A stretch of DNA of 64,000 nucleotides from Aphis gossypii (GCF_020184175.1 NC_065530.1:67247260-67311259), one strand, 5' to 3'; counted from the first letter of the stretch, positions 14,101 through 26,080 are shown. The notes: generated from the sequence alone by a model not told the origin. Numbers and translations are program-made.

Positions 14101-17100
14101 TACTTTCTCATCAACTGCATTAGTCTGTTTATGATTTTCTTCAACAGATGTTACTGTAGAAGCTATTGGACTACCAAAACTAAATTTTAATGAAGTGTTA
14201 TTTTTGTTTATTTCACTTATCTTAGGTGTATTCTCAGATGATTGAAGACCAATTGTTTGTGACATTGAAGACTGTACTGTAGATGTTGTAATTAATGTAG
14301 CACTAGATGAAGTACTTGACACAATAGACACTACATTAGTTACTGCTGGTGGTGTTTCATTAAATGTGGATATTTTAGGTAATGGTTCACAAGCAGCTGA
14401 ATCAATAGACTGGTTGCCATTTTTCACATTAGACTTATCATTATGTTCAATTGAAATAACTGTAAACAAAAAAAAAATGTACTTAGTATCATTACTTTTT
14501 TTGGTGTTAAATTTATAAATCTTAAAAGTTATAAGAAATATTTTACTATCACAAAACATATAATTAAATATTTAGGTAAAAGATTATTTTAAAAATTACA
14601 TCATAAATTTATAAATAGAAACATAGGAAAGTTGAAAATGTTTTTTTTATATAAATATAATACATAATAAAGTACTTAACTGATGATGCATAGCCATTAT
14701 GAGTATTAAGTATAAGAAAAACTGAAAACTTTTAACAATAATGATTTCTAGTATGTACAATTTAAAGCAAACTAAAAATATCTTAGTTATGTTATATATT
14801 ATTTTCAAGTCTACATATTATTTTTTTTGAATGAATATTATTTGATCACAAATAAAGACATGGATAATTATTTTTTTATTTTCTATAAGTTAAAAAAATT
14901 TAAAAGAAATTGGTTTCAATTATTTTATAGTAATTCAATAATTTTTAATCCTCTGTTTACTAATTGTTTATTTTATTATAGTTATAATAATATTTTTGAA
15001 AAGTGAATAATTGATTATTACGTAATGTTTAAGATCCTATTATACTTTTTTCACATATTAAAAACTTAAGTAGGTACCTAACTATGATATTATCTGTCTA
15101 AAATATAATAACAAAACAGTGTCATTTCTAGTTTATATTTAAGACTATTAAGAATTATATTAACTATATTTACAAATAGTTATTATTAAAAAGACTTAGA
15201 TAAAGATATGTTACCTTTTTTCTGAGCTTTTTTCTTTTTTTCTTCAAGCTTTTCAATACTTGTGTACGGTATAGGATCAGTATCTTCAAATACTTCATCA
15301 AGTATACTTTTCATACATATTTTTTTAATGATCTGAGTTTTACCACTTCTGTTAAATATGCGACTTGCTGCAACTGTTACTAAATCATCAGACAGGTCAG
15401 TTTCTGTGGTTTTGTCACTTTTGTTGGAAGTATTCTGGTCATTCTGAAGTAAGACAGTAGATCCACAACATGTGCAGCTTTTACAATGTTTACGCTCTGG
15501 TGATTCTTCTTCATGGTCTAAAACATAATAATGGTTATAAATTACATATAGGTTTATTTAAAGAGTATCTTAATAAAAACTAAAATATTTAATTGAATTT
15601 ATGATAAAAAAATAAATTTATAGTTTTAAAAGCTTAATTAATGTCAATTCAATAACTAACAATAAAAATCAAGAAATATCAATTTATTTAAAAAAGATAC
15701 ATATAAATTAAAAAAAAAAATTATATTTTAGTATATTAGAATAATAATGATTATGACATTACAAAGAACACCCAAAATCAAAATATGTGTATTTTATTAA
15801 TTATTACACTAAATACTAAATATAATTGTCATTGGCAGTAATAACAATAATAATATTCTTTATTATTCTGATACCTGCACTCTTCCTATACTCACTCCTA
15901 CACTTTTACTATTGCAGTTTTGATAGACATGAGTAAGATACTAATACACATCCCTCCCCCCCCCCCCCCCCCCAAAAAATATATATACATAACACTGACA
16001 CTTTGTTTAAAAGATGACAATACTTGAAGGTATGATATTCTTTTAAATATTTGATATTTAAGTATTTAGAGTTATTCAAATATAAAGTAGTAATTTTTAA
16101 ATATTTAATATTGAAAAAATTACCTGATGGATAAGGTCGTTTTTGACCAGGCGTTAATAAAAATTTGCTAGAACTATAAGAGCTCAATATTTCATTATTC
16201 CGAGTTCTAGGTTTCTTCTGAGGATGACATATATTTATTCCAAAATCTCCTTGTCTTTTAGTTCTAAAAAAACAAAAATATAAAAGAAAAATATAATAAT
16301 AAATGTTGAATAAAAAAATAATTTTAGTATAGATTCGTTTTATTTATACTAGACAGCAATAATTATACAAATTATGGTATGGTTTGAGATTCCAAGACTA
16401 GACAACTCTTAATCCTAATCCAAGGTGGTTACAATCTTTTTAAATGGGACATTTTGGAGTCAATAAAATGTGACTATGATAAAGTACAAATGGTACACAA
16501 TATTACACACTTACCCCAGGATCAAATTTGTTGGAGGCGTTAAAAATCTCCATAAAGTAAAACTGGAAGTAATAACATGGTTGGAAAATTTGGAATTATA
16601 ATTATTAACTTTTACTGTTTTTAATTTAATTTTTAATTTATTTTACCTAGTTCTTATGTTAGTTATTTATTCATATGTTTTGCCATGTTATAAATTTGTA
16701 TAACTATTTATTCCATTTCATTTTATTCTATATTTTGTTTATTTACATTGATATTGTGTCATAAGTAGGACCCAGACTTAAATGCTTTAAAAACTTCAGA
16801 AGTATGCACCGATGCTTTTATTCTGTAGAAATATATCTTATAAAATAAAAATATGCAAAAAAAAAAATTGATTAAAAAAGTCTTTTATTTATGATTCACA
16901 AAAATCTACTCAATAACACATTACTACAATACTACTTGTCCCTGTAGGTCTCAGATAAGAATAACGACTTTGTCAAATTACATGGACTAAAAATATAATT
17001 ATAAATACCTAAGTTATTTTAATTAATAAACAAAATATTGCACATTAAGTATTAAAAACCGTATATATGCAATAAAAAAATGGTAAAATACAAAAATATG

Positions 17101-20100
17101 TAGTACATGTCGAAAAATGCAAAATAAAACTTTGTATTTCAGATCTACTGACTTTAATTTAACCTTGTAGGTTACCTAGCAATTTTTTGGACTATTAAAA
17201 AAAAAACATGCAAACGCATAAAAATCTGAGCCCTAGTCATAAGCAATAATAATAATAAAACAAACACAAATTATTGATGTACTCGTATTACTATTTTATA
17301 AATAAAATAATTAATCATTGAAAATAACATTAAATAATAATTCTAATTGAAGTATAGCCAAATATATTTAACAAACATAAACAAAAATTATTATGTAAAA
17401 ACACTTGTGGTATGATGTTTATAAACTTAGTTTTTGATTATTATGTAACATAATACTACTTTGGACATAAATTTACTGTAATTTTTCATTTATTAAACAT
17501 ACTATTACTACTTACTAGTAGTTATGATTATGATAATATACATACTTTTTGTTTTCTACATTAACACTTGAAGAATTTGTTACGGTTGGTATAGGTTGAT
17601 TGAATCTATGATTATGTCCATTCATCACCATTACACGGTCAGGTGCATTAGATTCACTTATGGTTCTTCGACGTCGATTCACAAATGCATCAACACCACT
17701 CTTTAAAATTTAATTATATTTAGTTATAAAAAATTGTATTTATTAATATAAATATATGTATTATTGTGATTTTAAATAACAGGAAAATCAATATCTTGTT
17801 AACTTTGTTTTACGCATATAACTTTTTTATCATAAACATGATAAAAAAAAAAAATAATTTAAAATAATTATCATTTAAAGTATTTAATATTATTTTACTA
17901 TAGTTTATAAAGTTTTAAGGTAGCAGTCAAAGTCTGGTCTTTTTTTTACATGCAATCCTCCATCACTATACAGTTGCACTATCAGAAATGTATTCTCTAG
18001 AATAGCGGTTCTCAACTTGTTTGTATTCACGTACCACCTATACAGTTTAAAAAATTTTATGTACCACCTGACCATTTTTTTTGCTTTTTTTTTTGGTTAT
18101 TAATAATGTATGTGTTTATGTTTTTTATAAAGGGAGATTTTCTTCGAGTACCACCTATGACCTATGGGCCTTCCACATACCTTTAGTGGTACGCTTACCA
18201 CAAGTTGAGAACCGCTGCTCTAAAACACAAAGAGCTACAACTAATTTTTGAGTGTGAAATATTGATTTGTTTAAATATTATGTCAAGTTGTCAAATAGTA
18301 TGCGGACTATCAGCGAACGCGTTCTACTGGCAGTAGCAGGATGAAGTCTATCTGCGGCCAGCCTGTTTTACACAGGCTTAAGTTTAATCTCTATAGATTA
18401 CTTAATCTTTATAGTCTTCTACTTAAGGGCTTTCAATAACACTACTTGGATATTTTGTAAAAGTAAGGGTTTAATCTTCAAACGCTCAGTGCGTCACTTA
18501 TTGCGCTATACTACAATTTATGCACAGTCATATACCCAATATGTTTGCAAAAAGTTTTTATTTAATTATAAGAAGTAACAAATCAACCATAATTTTAGAT
18601 TCTGAGTGAAGCGAAGAATATATTGGTTTTACAATAATGTTTATTTCTTTTTTTTTTTTTTTTGTAAACACTTTTTCTCCTCCTAAACTTGCTCAAAAGT
18701 ATCAAGTGTAGCATCTTTTCTGAAAGGTAATGTTCTTGAGCTAATACTTTAATGAAGTTATTTTTTGATTTTCTCAATAGTTATTTAACACCGAGGGAAA
18801 AACACCGAAAAATTAAACCAGGATTTTGATTTCTATCGCTTTGTTTATCACCATAGAAACAAATAATATTAAAATATTTAATGAAATAAAAAATATTCTT
18901 TCGTCCACTCAGGATCGTTTTTTTATCAAATGCAATAATTGCATTCAAATCAAATACTGCAAAATTACACTATCCTGTCCGAGGACCGAAAGGACGATAT
19001 GGACAAACTTCCTCCACCATAATGCTGAACTACTTTTTTTTAATTATTAATTTTTCTTTTTAAATTATTTAAAAAAATGATATAATATTTAATTCATTTA
19101 TTTGAGGTAGACCACATACTATATTAGTACATTTCCGGTAGATTGCATACTAGGTGACAACTATTATCTAAAAATAATTTAATATCAATTTAAATTTTAA
19201 TTTTATTTGTTAAGTTAAAGAATAAAAAAATACAAAACTAATATGTCAAAAGTATTTTCCTCAATAATTTTTGCAATAGGTCACATTACGCAAGCATTAC
19301 TCAAAAATCATTAAAAAAAAAAAAAAAATGTACATAAATGCAAAAAGAATTCAATTAATAAACCACAAAAACAAATAGTGTGCTAATAACCTCTTAAATA
19401 ATTTTAAAAAAAAACTATATGACTTCAAAACAATAATAAATATGTAAAATTAATGGTGATCCATAATTGTAATTATTTGAGATACTGAATCAAAAAATGA
19501 TTTTTTAAAAGCACAATCAAAACACAAAAAAATATATATAAAAGCAAAAGCTGCTAAAAGATTAGATGCCTTCTGAATATAATACAGACAAAATACTAAA
19601 AATTTATTATTGTTAAGACTTTTTTAGTTAACTGAAAATCTGAATATTTATATAACTTAGAAGTGTTAAGAATTTCATTTTGTTCTATATACTCTCAATA
19701 GTCAATATATAGCAGACCAAGTCAAAAATTATAACTATGAGATGGTAAGTTTAAAAATTTAAAATTTAAAATGCATAGTTTGCATATTTAATATTTTCTA
19801 AAAAAATTGTTTTTATTTTTCTTAACCTATATATTTTAAATAATATTGGATATAACTGATATACCTAAGATTCAATACTATTTTATATAGGAAATTGCTG
19901 TTATTATCGCAGTTAAATATTAATTTGACAACAACAACACAATATGCATTTTATCTATATTGCGCTAATATGTCAAATATTATTTTATTGTCAATAAATT
20001 ATAGTAATAGCCTTATACGGGCTTTAAGAACATACTTTTATTTTAGACTTAAGTTTGATCAAGTATAATATAGATACTGTTAAACTAATTAAAACAATTC

Positions 20101-23041
20101 TAATTAAATTATGTATCTAACGGTAAAATCAAATATTAAAATCAATTTTTTTTTTTACTCTTAATTATGTAATATATACTAATTAAATTACCTTATATAT
20201 TACCTCTTGTCGAGTTCTTTTTCTCACTCCAAAATTATCTAATGTTTCCATCAATTTCCGCTTCTTATCATATATGTCTCTTGATGTATTACTGCCATTA
20301 ATTATATTGCTTCCGTTTATACTGTTTCTAAAAAATACAAATTAACTTAACATTTAAAAATAGGAAATAAATATTTACAATACTAATAAAATCATAAATG
20401 TAATACAATTAACCTACTCATTTAAATTGTAATGTTTTTAATTATTTTATGTAAGGTTCCGTTATTTTGTTGAGTGGTGATGATATTTATTAGATAATAT
20501 TAAAAATGATGTTCGTAGAATAGAAAATTACAATAAAATATTCTATAAAATAGATTTAAATAAAAAATAATTTAGTAATAAATAGAATAGAAATAAAATT
20601 ATAATAATAAAAATATAGCTTAAAGTTTAGTGTTAACCAATTTATAATTTAGATTTTATAGTTACTAACATTAAACATATAAATAATATAATGTTAGGTA
20701 GTTATTGTTACTTACTCCAAAGTATAGGATGTCGATAAATTTGATACATCAGTGTTTGGAGTTGTTGACCTCATTTCCCGAGCTTTTTGAGCTATACGAA
20801 AACTAAATCCAGGACTAGTTACTGTTTCTTTACAATTGGATCTAAAAATAAAATAAAATACCTATTTATTATCATTAATTATTTACAAAAATGAAAAATA
20901 ACAAATATCATCTTTGTAACAATATTTACAAGTTGTTAATAAATACTTAAGAGAACACATGATACAAAATTTATCTCAGTATTGCATAATATTATTTAGT
21001 ACATATTTGTTTATTATTGTAATACTAAGCCATAAAAATGTAACATATTTCCCTCAGGGAACCTTATATTAGCAGATTTTAATCTAAAATACACTTCATT
21101 TTTACAATTTTTTACACTTTTTAACTCCCTTCTGAAATGAGTTTTGAAAAATAATTTCTTAATGGGTTGCTACACAATAAAACAAAATTACTAACCAAAT
21201 TGCATACTTGCATCTTCAGTGTTTCATGTGAATATCTTAGTACAGCGAATGGTTACCATATCAAAGTAATAAATTGTATACAGTACAATGGCAGGGTAAT
21301 AACAAACAAGTCCATACCTTATTATTATATAAATACCCTTGTAAATACCTACCTATGTTTAATTACAATTTCTTTATAATTATCATACTATAGTAAAAAA
21401 AATACTAAACATACAGTGTTAACTCAACCTTAAGAACCTTTAGAATTCAAAAACTTTAAAAACGAAAACATAATGAGCTATATTGTACGACAATCTTAAA
21501 CCACACTAAAAATTTTAAAATGAACAAAATTAAAAGTTAAATTCTAAAGAATTAAGATGTTTAATCGTATAGTGTCTAAGTAGAGTATTAACTGAACGAC
21601 TGAAAACGTGTTGAGAGTATTTAATGTTAAATGAAAATGACGTTAAACAATAAACAGTAAACACTTAATCGTTGGTGTAAATAAAAATGTGTATTGTGTA
21701 GTACTATGTGACTGTGTGAGTGTGTGAGAGATTGGAGTGTGTATGTCATGCTGACATTGTGGTATTGTACTGTTATCAGTTTAACGTTATCACGTAAATG
21801 AAAAACCGTTGAAAAAGCAATCTGGTATAATCATATACCATAGTTGAATAGTTCCATTTTATCATAGTTCATGGAATAGACAAACATGATAATATTGGAA
21901 AAAATAATATTACCTATATATAGTATATTATATTTTCTTAAAAAAAATGTTTAATAACTTTAATACTTTAATGAGTTATGAATGAGTTATTATCATAGAT
22001 TAATTTAAGATGAATCCGGTAAGAAAACTGGAGTGTCTGGAACTAACAAGTAACATTATTTTTAAAACTGACGAGGTCTGCTTAATTATTTTACTGATGT
22101 AGCTATGACATACTCGAAAACCAAAGGCCAGTGATCGAAACGATTCTCCAGTTGCCATGTGCCTAATAAATAAAAAATAAAAATATTATAATACATTCAG
22201 TTTTCAATGTAATGTTAGAATAAATATGATAAACGCAAATAAAACTATAATACTTTAATGTCAATGTCAATGCTAGGCATTTTTGTTAATTGTACCTTGA
22301 CAAGCAATAATAAGAAATCGAATTGGTTTTTAATAACACGAAAAAAAGTTTGTTTCATTTCGTATTAAATATTTAAATGTCTACTTATTGAAACTTAAAA
22401 GTATCCTTCAGTTTTCCTATTAAAAAAAGTGCATCAACTTTTTCTTTCTGTTCAGATTGTGTAGTGATTAATAACTTATGGTCCTCTTCTTCTTCGTCAA
22501 GAAGAAGTAATATTACTTTATTATTGTTAATAATTGTATTCATAGTAAATATAAAATTTCACTTGAAAACACTACCTCCTCACTGTACGAAAACCACAAA
22601 GATACTAAATACAAATACAGAATTTGACGGTTGTTTTGGCGTCACCGAAGACGTTAGACGAGTCTTGGCGACCAGTCGCGAATTGGAAACCGTATACCTG
22701 AAGACGGACGAGCAAAAAAACGAAGGGGGGCTTTTCGGGAACGCGAAGCGCTACGGGGACTCGAATACTCGATACTTATATTATACTTATCTATGCTCGA
22801 TACCAATAAGTCGTCATTCGATGTCATAGAGTTGTGTCAGACAAATTCAATTCGCATTGCCCACCGTCCAAATCCGTAGAGATCTCTTTTCTATGGCGAG
22901 GACTCTCCTTTGCCTGCGCGATATCCACCTACCCGAGGACCTCCTTCTCTTCTTGCTACCGCCCTCTAGCGACGAGTTTCTCGGATTGTCGACTGTGTTG
23001 TGGGGATCGTTTTCGCGATCATTGTCGTCTGTTGGCACCAT
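11009..23041 (-). CDS. POM121: POM121-like FG nucleoporin (nine-exon gene)
   Basis: Nuclear pore protein of the POM121 family. Nine exons (23041-22929, 20841-20716, 20327-20204, 17700-17546, 16263-16124, 15517-15215, 14459-12015, 11207-11169, 11100-11009) join with matching phases to 3537 nt, or 1178 residues plus stop, close to vertebrate POM121. Order: basic nuclear-localisation-like N-terminus, a second basic cluster (KKRK, VRKRTRQ), a short conserved SSYSS motif, a Cys cluster, then about 800 residues of FG repeats and a basic tail ending KAVRRRQ. From memory of the family, R-N-x-I-x-SSYSS and the FSxG...GxR...RRQ tail match vertebrate POM121. Nup153 was considered because of its similar basic tail, but no W-x-C-x2-C RanBP2 zinc fingers are present. 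FG repeats would line the pore. No transmembrane segment is seen. The first exon is the least certain part. Confidence 0.75.
11169..11207 (-). CDS. POM121: POM121-like exon 8 (39-nt micro-exon)
   Basis: Very short exon between TTCTTATAG and donor ACTG|GTATGT. Encodes GSFGFGSPPMSTT, continuing the FG pattern. Phases 1/1 fit both neighbours. Confidence 0.8.
12015..14459 (-). CDS. POM121: POM121-like exon 7, FG-repeat domain
   Basis: One 2445-nt exon, open throughout on the minus strand. It begins at VISIEHNDKSN after acceptor TTTACAG and ends at donor CAAG|GTATAT. It encodes Ser/Thr/Gln/Asn-rich sequence with dozens of FG dipeptides (QFGAP, FKFG, FQFG, PSFTFG). This composition defines FG nucleoporins, which bind transport receptors. 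It holds a tandem 16-residue repeat, listed separately. Open frame continuing to 14559 and to 11923 is intron read-through. Confidence 0.92.
13275..13830 (-). repeat. POM121: Tandem 48-bp coding repeat in FG domain
   Basis: About a dozen tandem units of 16 codons, consensus KVDDKQSTPIMQFGAP, with D/N alternation at position 4 and degenerate outer units (KSDEKQTTPIMQ, KDNEKQPSPVLQ). The central units are nearly identical at nucleotide level, implying recent expansion by unequal exchange or slippage. The lack of stops also creates a long antisense ORF here, which I do not regard as a gene. Confidence 0.9.
15215..15517 (-). CDS. POM121: POM121-like exon 6, Cys cluster and coiled tail
   Basis: Splice-bounded 303-nt exon. 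Encodes ERKHCKSCTCCGS, a compact Cys cluster not spaced like a RanBP2 zinc finger, then an acidic/polar stretch and a Lys/Glu-rich end (EKLEEKKKKAQKK). Phase 1 in and out. Confidence 0.82.
15956..15973. repeat. Poly-C run in POM121 intron
   Basis: Eighteen consecutive C on the plus strand in an AT-rich intron; length may be unreliable in assembly. Confidence 0.9.
16124..16263 (-). CDS. POM121: POM121-like exon 5 with SSYSS motif
   Basis: Acceptor TTTTTTTAG and donor CAG|GTAATT. Encodes PRTRNNEILSSYSSSKF followed by LLTPGQKRPYP. The RNxIxSSYSS signature is the best link to vertebrate POM121, by recollection of that protein. Confidence 0.82.
16766..17235. mobile_element. hAT-type MITE, 470 bp, perfect 8-bp TSD
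   Basis: The ends are TAGGACCCAGACTTAAATGC and, reversed, TAGGGCTCAGATTTTTATGC (15 of 20 matching). The element is flanked by identical 8-mers GTCATAAG at 16758-16765 and 17236-17243. An 8-bp duplication with short inverted ends defines the hAT superfamily. No transposase frame, so non-autonomous. It lies in the intron between POM121 exons 4 and 5. Confidence 0.88.
17546..17700 (-). CDS. POM121: POM121-like exon 4
   Basis: Follows acceptor TTAAAG and ends at AAAAA|GTATGT. Encodes SGVDAFVNRRRTISES and a hydrophilic tail. Phase 0 in, phase 2 out. Confidence 0.8.
18003..18217. mobile_element. hAT/Charlie-like MITE, 215 bp
   Basis: Terminal inverted repeats TAGCGGTTCTCAACTTGT and CAGCGGTTCTCAACTTGT (reversed right end) match 17 of 18. 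Flanks CTCTAGAA (17995-18002) and CTCTAAAA (18218-18225) agree at 7 of 8, an aged 8-bp duplication. The NAGNGGTTCTCAAC terminus is typical of Charlie-type hAT elements. The interior has recurring GTACCACCT motifs. Non-autonomous, in a POM121 intron. Confidence 0.85.
18590..18800. repeat. Dispersed repeat copy (family A, inverted)
   Basis: ATTCTGAGTGAAGCG... at 18598 onward is the reverse complement of the end at 9041-9085. Similarity fades into a T tract near 18645. Limits approximate. Confidence 0.45.
20204..20327 (-). CDS. POM121: POM121-like exon 3, basic cluster
   Basis: Splice-bounded (TTTTTTAG / GAG|GTAATA). Encodes an Asn/Ser-rich stretch then YDKKRKLMETLDNFGVRKRT, two basic clusters resembling a bipartite nuclear import signal. 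Leaves in phase 0. Confidence 0.82.
20716..20841 (-). CDS. POM121: POM121-like exon 2
   Basis: Acceptor TTTTTAG and donor GGA|GTAAGT. Encodes SNCKETVTSPGFSFRIAQ then KAREMRSTTPN. Enters at phase 2 and leaves with GA, which is completed by the A of exon 3. Confidence 0.8.
22005..22545 (-). pseudogene. PIF/Harbinger transposase relic
   Basis: Minus-strand fragments of a Harbinger nuclease, in order but broken by frameshifts, stops and AT-rich filler. First an acidic N-terminal piece (ATG near 22540; LLLLDEEEEDHKLL...KLKDTF). Then FFRVIKNQFDFLLLLVK near 22310-22360, resembling the family's FRVxxxQFxxLLxLV motif. Then MATGESFRSLAFGFRVCHS followed by YISKIIKQTSS near 22070-22155, which is the family's LATGxSxRSLxxxFRVGxSTISKIV helix-turn-helix region. 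The DDE catalytic residues are not recovered. It sits within intron 1 of the POM121 gene if the proposed exon 1 is right. Confidence 0.72.
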
Positions 23042-23063
23042 AATTAGCTTATTATACTTATAG
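22620..23063. promoter_or_regulatory. CpG-rich 5' region of the POM121-like gene
   Basis: A GC- and CpG-richer block in AT-rich surroundings, with overlapping frames on both strands. It contains the proposed POM121 start exon (minus strand). I interpret it as promoter and first-exon territory; whether a plus-strand transcript also starts here cannot be told. Confidence 0.4.
22929..23041 (-). CDS. POM121: POM121-like exon 1 (candidate start exon)
   Basis: ATG at 23039-23041 opens a CpG-rich 37-codon frame with a basic cluster (GGSKKRRRSSGR). It ends at a donor AG|GTGGAT in phase 2, the only nearby donor that joins the next exon in frame. The donor is not a strong consensus, and an alternative or additional 5' exon remains possible. 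Confidence 0.45.
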
Positions 23064-26000
23064 TATTGTAAATGGTATCATCATCTACATATTATGTTTT
23101 TTTTAATTGGATTATACTGGGGATTGGAAAAACCTTTGGATAGTAATTCATATTTGGTAAATGAGTTAAAAGAATTGTCAACTATAGGTATGTCTACACC
23201 TTATGGTAGAAAGTTTGTTGTTATAAATTGTATTTTCTGTGATGTTCCAGCAAGGTCTATCTTAGTCTGTGGGCCTATCCATCTCTTTATTAACTATGGA
23301 TATTATAAACAAAATATTACAAAATATACGTAGGTACCTACCTATTTGTTTAAAAATATAATTCACTAAAACAAGTCGAACAGAACAACGGAACGGGTAA
23401 TATCACATTTTTAAAATACCTAGATGATTTGTTCCAATGAATTTTTGTCCCCACTTCAGAACTTCCATTTCTAAACATTAGCATGCCTCGTAGGCTCGTG
23501 GGCAGTCATTGCCCACAAATTTCGCGGAACGCACTACGCCAATACGGAGGAATCAGTCACTAGTCAGTAGTCCCGAGTCCATGGCTATTGGCTAAATAAA
23601 TTATTATTAAGTTATTATTTAGCCATGCAGTCAGTGAGTGATGTAAATATACAATACAGACACCGATCAAAAGTTTTTATTATATAGTTTTTTAACCAGC
23701 AATCCAAATATCCAACAAATCCGATTTATGTTAGATTACCTAATCTTCCTGCTATTTAAAAAAAAAATCAATCGCGTTACTACAATTTTCGCACACATAA
23801 ATCTACAATTAGGTGGGGGTCGTAGGTAATATAATCCAATATGAACCAATATTTATCAAAAAAAATTTTTTGTAGAAAATTTTTTTATTTTTTAATTTTT
23901 ACTAAAAGTATTTTTGTATAACATTATTGTATAGAAGTTACCTATAGTCTATAGGTAATTAATTCTTAACTAAAAATTTATAATTTCACAAATATTATGT
24001 TTTGTAACTTAGGTACCTATATAACAGTAATATTACCTATTATATAAATAAAAATAATAACATTATTATTGTTATTTAGTTATACGTTATATTAGAATAT
24101 TTAGAAACCGTTCTTCGGGTATAAGGATTTTCTAGATAAACCGAGGTTCGTACAGAGTACCTACATATTAAAAACAAAAAAAAAACCATTTTCTTTGTTG
24201 AAATGATGCCATACGGCTCAAAGCCTTGATACGAGTACCAGTTAACAAAAAAAAAAAAAAACCATTGACTATAAAACTCTTATAATGTAATACTATTTTT
24301 AAGATTCTACAAAGCGAAGTGCGTTTTTTGAAATTCTATACAGGACTTTCTGAAAAAATATAATATGATCACACAAAAAATAACCCTGTACCTTACGTTA
24401 ACCATGAACCACTCGTAGACACGTAATTCGTGAAGGATTTTTTTCTTTATTCTACAACTAGAGACTTAATTTTAATTAAGAGAGAATGTTTTACAATCAC
24501 GAATGGTTTTTTTGTATTTTAAACATTTGTAAAAGTTAGGTAAGTGGATACCACTTTGTTGTACTTTAGGTGTCAAGTGGGTCACTATTATAGGTGTGTT
24601 AAACTTGAATTTAATGATTTATTATATAATTTATATCGTATACAAAATACAAAAAAACAGTTCTAAGCGAAAACTATATTTTTCAAGAATGCTTCGAAAT
24701 CAGATTAGTATTAGTATTAATTAAATATACATGTAATTTAATCAATGGTGTTTGTATCTGCATTTTCTAATATTATCCACATATACTTTTCTATTACAGA
24801 ATTATGTATTATAATTGATAATATACAAGTAAGTTTAATTTATCTGTGTAATATTAGAAATAATTTTAATAACCTTATTTAAGTTAAAATACTACCTGTT
24901 TTAATAGTATACCTAACTAGTATTATAATATTAATTTATACGTATTAATTATATTTATTTTAGCAATATGTGTATACACATATTATACCAGTATTGAATT
25001 CAGTAGACAAAAATATATCAATATGAACTAAATTATGTAACAATGTGTCAATGTTAATATTATACAGTTTTTTAATTGTAGAGTATGTTTTTATAAATTG
25101 GTATTATTTAATCAGATTGAACAACAACAATTGCCGTTTATTAGATCACCATTAATATGATATACGTCTTGAATTCAACATTGTACACTATAGCTGACCG
25201 GTAGTTTACCATTATCCTCTGTGTGGATTAGGCCTAAAGTTTATACTCGGGGAAACCACATTAAAAAAACGCGCCACATGCAATACCTCATGCAACATTT
25301 ATATTGATATAATATCGAATTTCATGTGCTAAGGTGGTGAGGAAACTTGCATTGAAAATTGATTAAAAAGTTCTTTATAAGTTAGTCTTATTACCTATGT
25401 GATTTAAAAATTATAAGAATACAAAGGCACATTTTTTTTATTAGTGTTTGAAGTTCAAATATCAACAAAAATTTGTCATCAAAATCATGAATAATAATTG
25501 CAAATTATTTTGTAGTTAAAATTTATAAAAAATGTGTGTAATTATCTAAATTTTAAGGGTTAAAAATTTTGTTACGGTGAACAAAATGTGGTAAATGTGA
25601 CCATGAAAAGTGGTTTCCACCGGGACAACAATAATTTTAGTTACAATAATTAATAAAATGTTGTTTTAAAAACAGTATAATATTGTATGTATTGCAATTT
25701 TTTGGTAGTAACAACGATAAACCTATTACAAACCTATTTAATAAGACGATACAGTATCATTTTTTTCAGTGTAGATTTTATATAAGTTTAGTTTTCAATA
25801 ATTATAAAAGAACTTAAACGTTGATATATTAAAAAATTGTATCCTTAGTTTAAATTTTTACGAAATTCGAAATTCAATGGTAAAAAACGATTTAGTATCA
25901 AATAATTTTAGATTTTTGTTACAGTTAGAAATTATATGTCGTAAGAACTTGAAACATACACCAGTTGTTTTAATTGGCATTTTCTGTACATGATTTACTT

Positions 26001-26080
26001 TTGGGGTATTCAAGTTATTATTAAAACATGAACCACCTTATTCACCACACAATTTAAAAATTAAAATGTAATATATTTTA
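23064..26080. other. Gene-free AT-rich stretch
   Basis: No exon with consistent splice sites. A small imperfect palindrome (GGCTAAATAA...TTATTTAGCC) lies near 23590-23626. Confidence 0.45.

Noticed and set aside
13289..14134. 281-codon plus-strand ORF.
   Set aside because: Exact antisense of the POM121 FG repeat array; openness follows from repetition of one stop-free unit.
11009..20841. Identification as Nup153.
   Set aside because: Basic tail is similar, but no RanBP2-type zinc fingers were found and the SSYSS region fits POM121 better. Kept as the alternative.
22080..22157. Minus-strand frame ENRFDHWPLVFEYV read as a host exon.
   Set aside because: It is a frame-shifted reading of the Harbinger MATGESFRSLAF motif.
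22464..22829. Plus-strand 121-codon ORF with a hydrophobic N-terminal segment.
   Set aside because: It overlaps the acidic start of the Harbinger relic on the other strand (Leu/Ile run opposite the Asp/Glu codons) and has no family match.
22847..22928. Extension of the POM121 start exon to the stop at 22847.
   Set aside because: Would end the protein at 64 residues; the AG|GT at 22928 gives the phase needed by exon 2.
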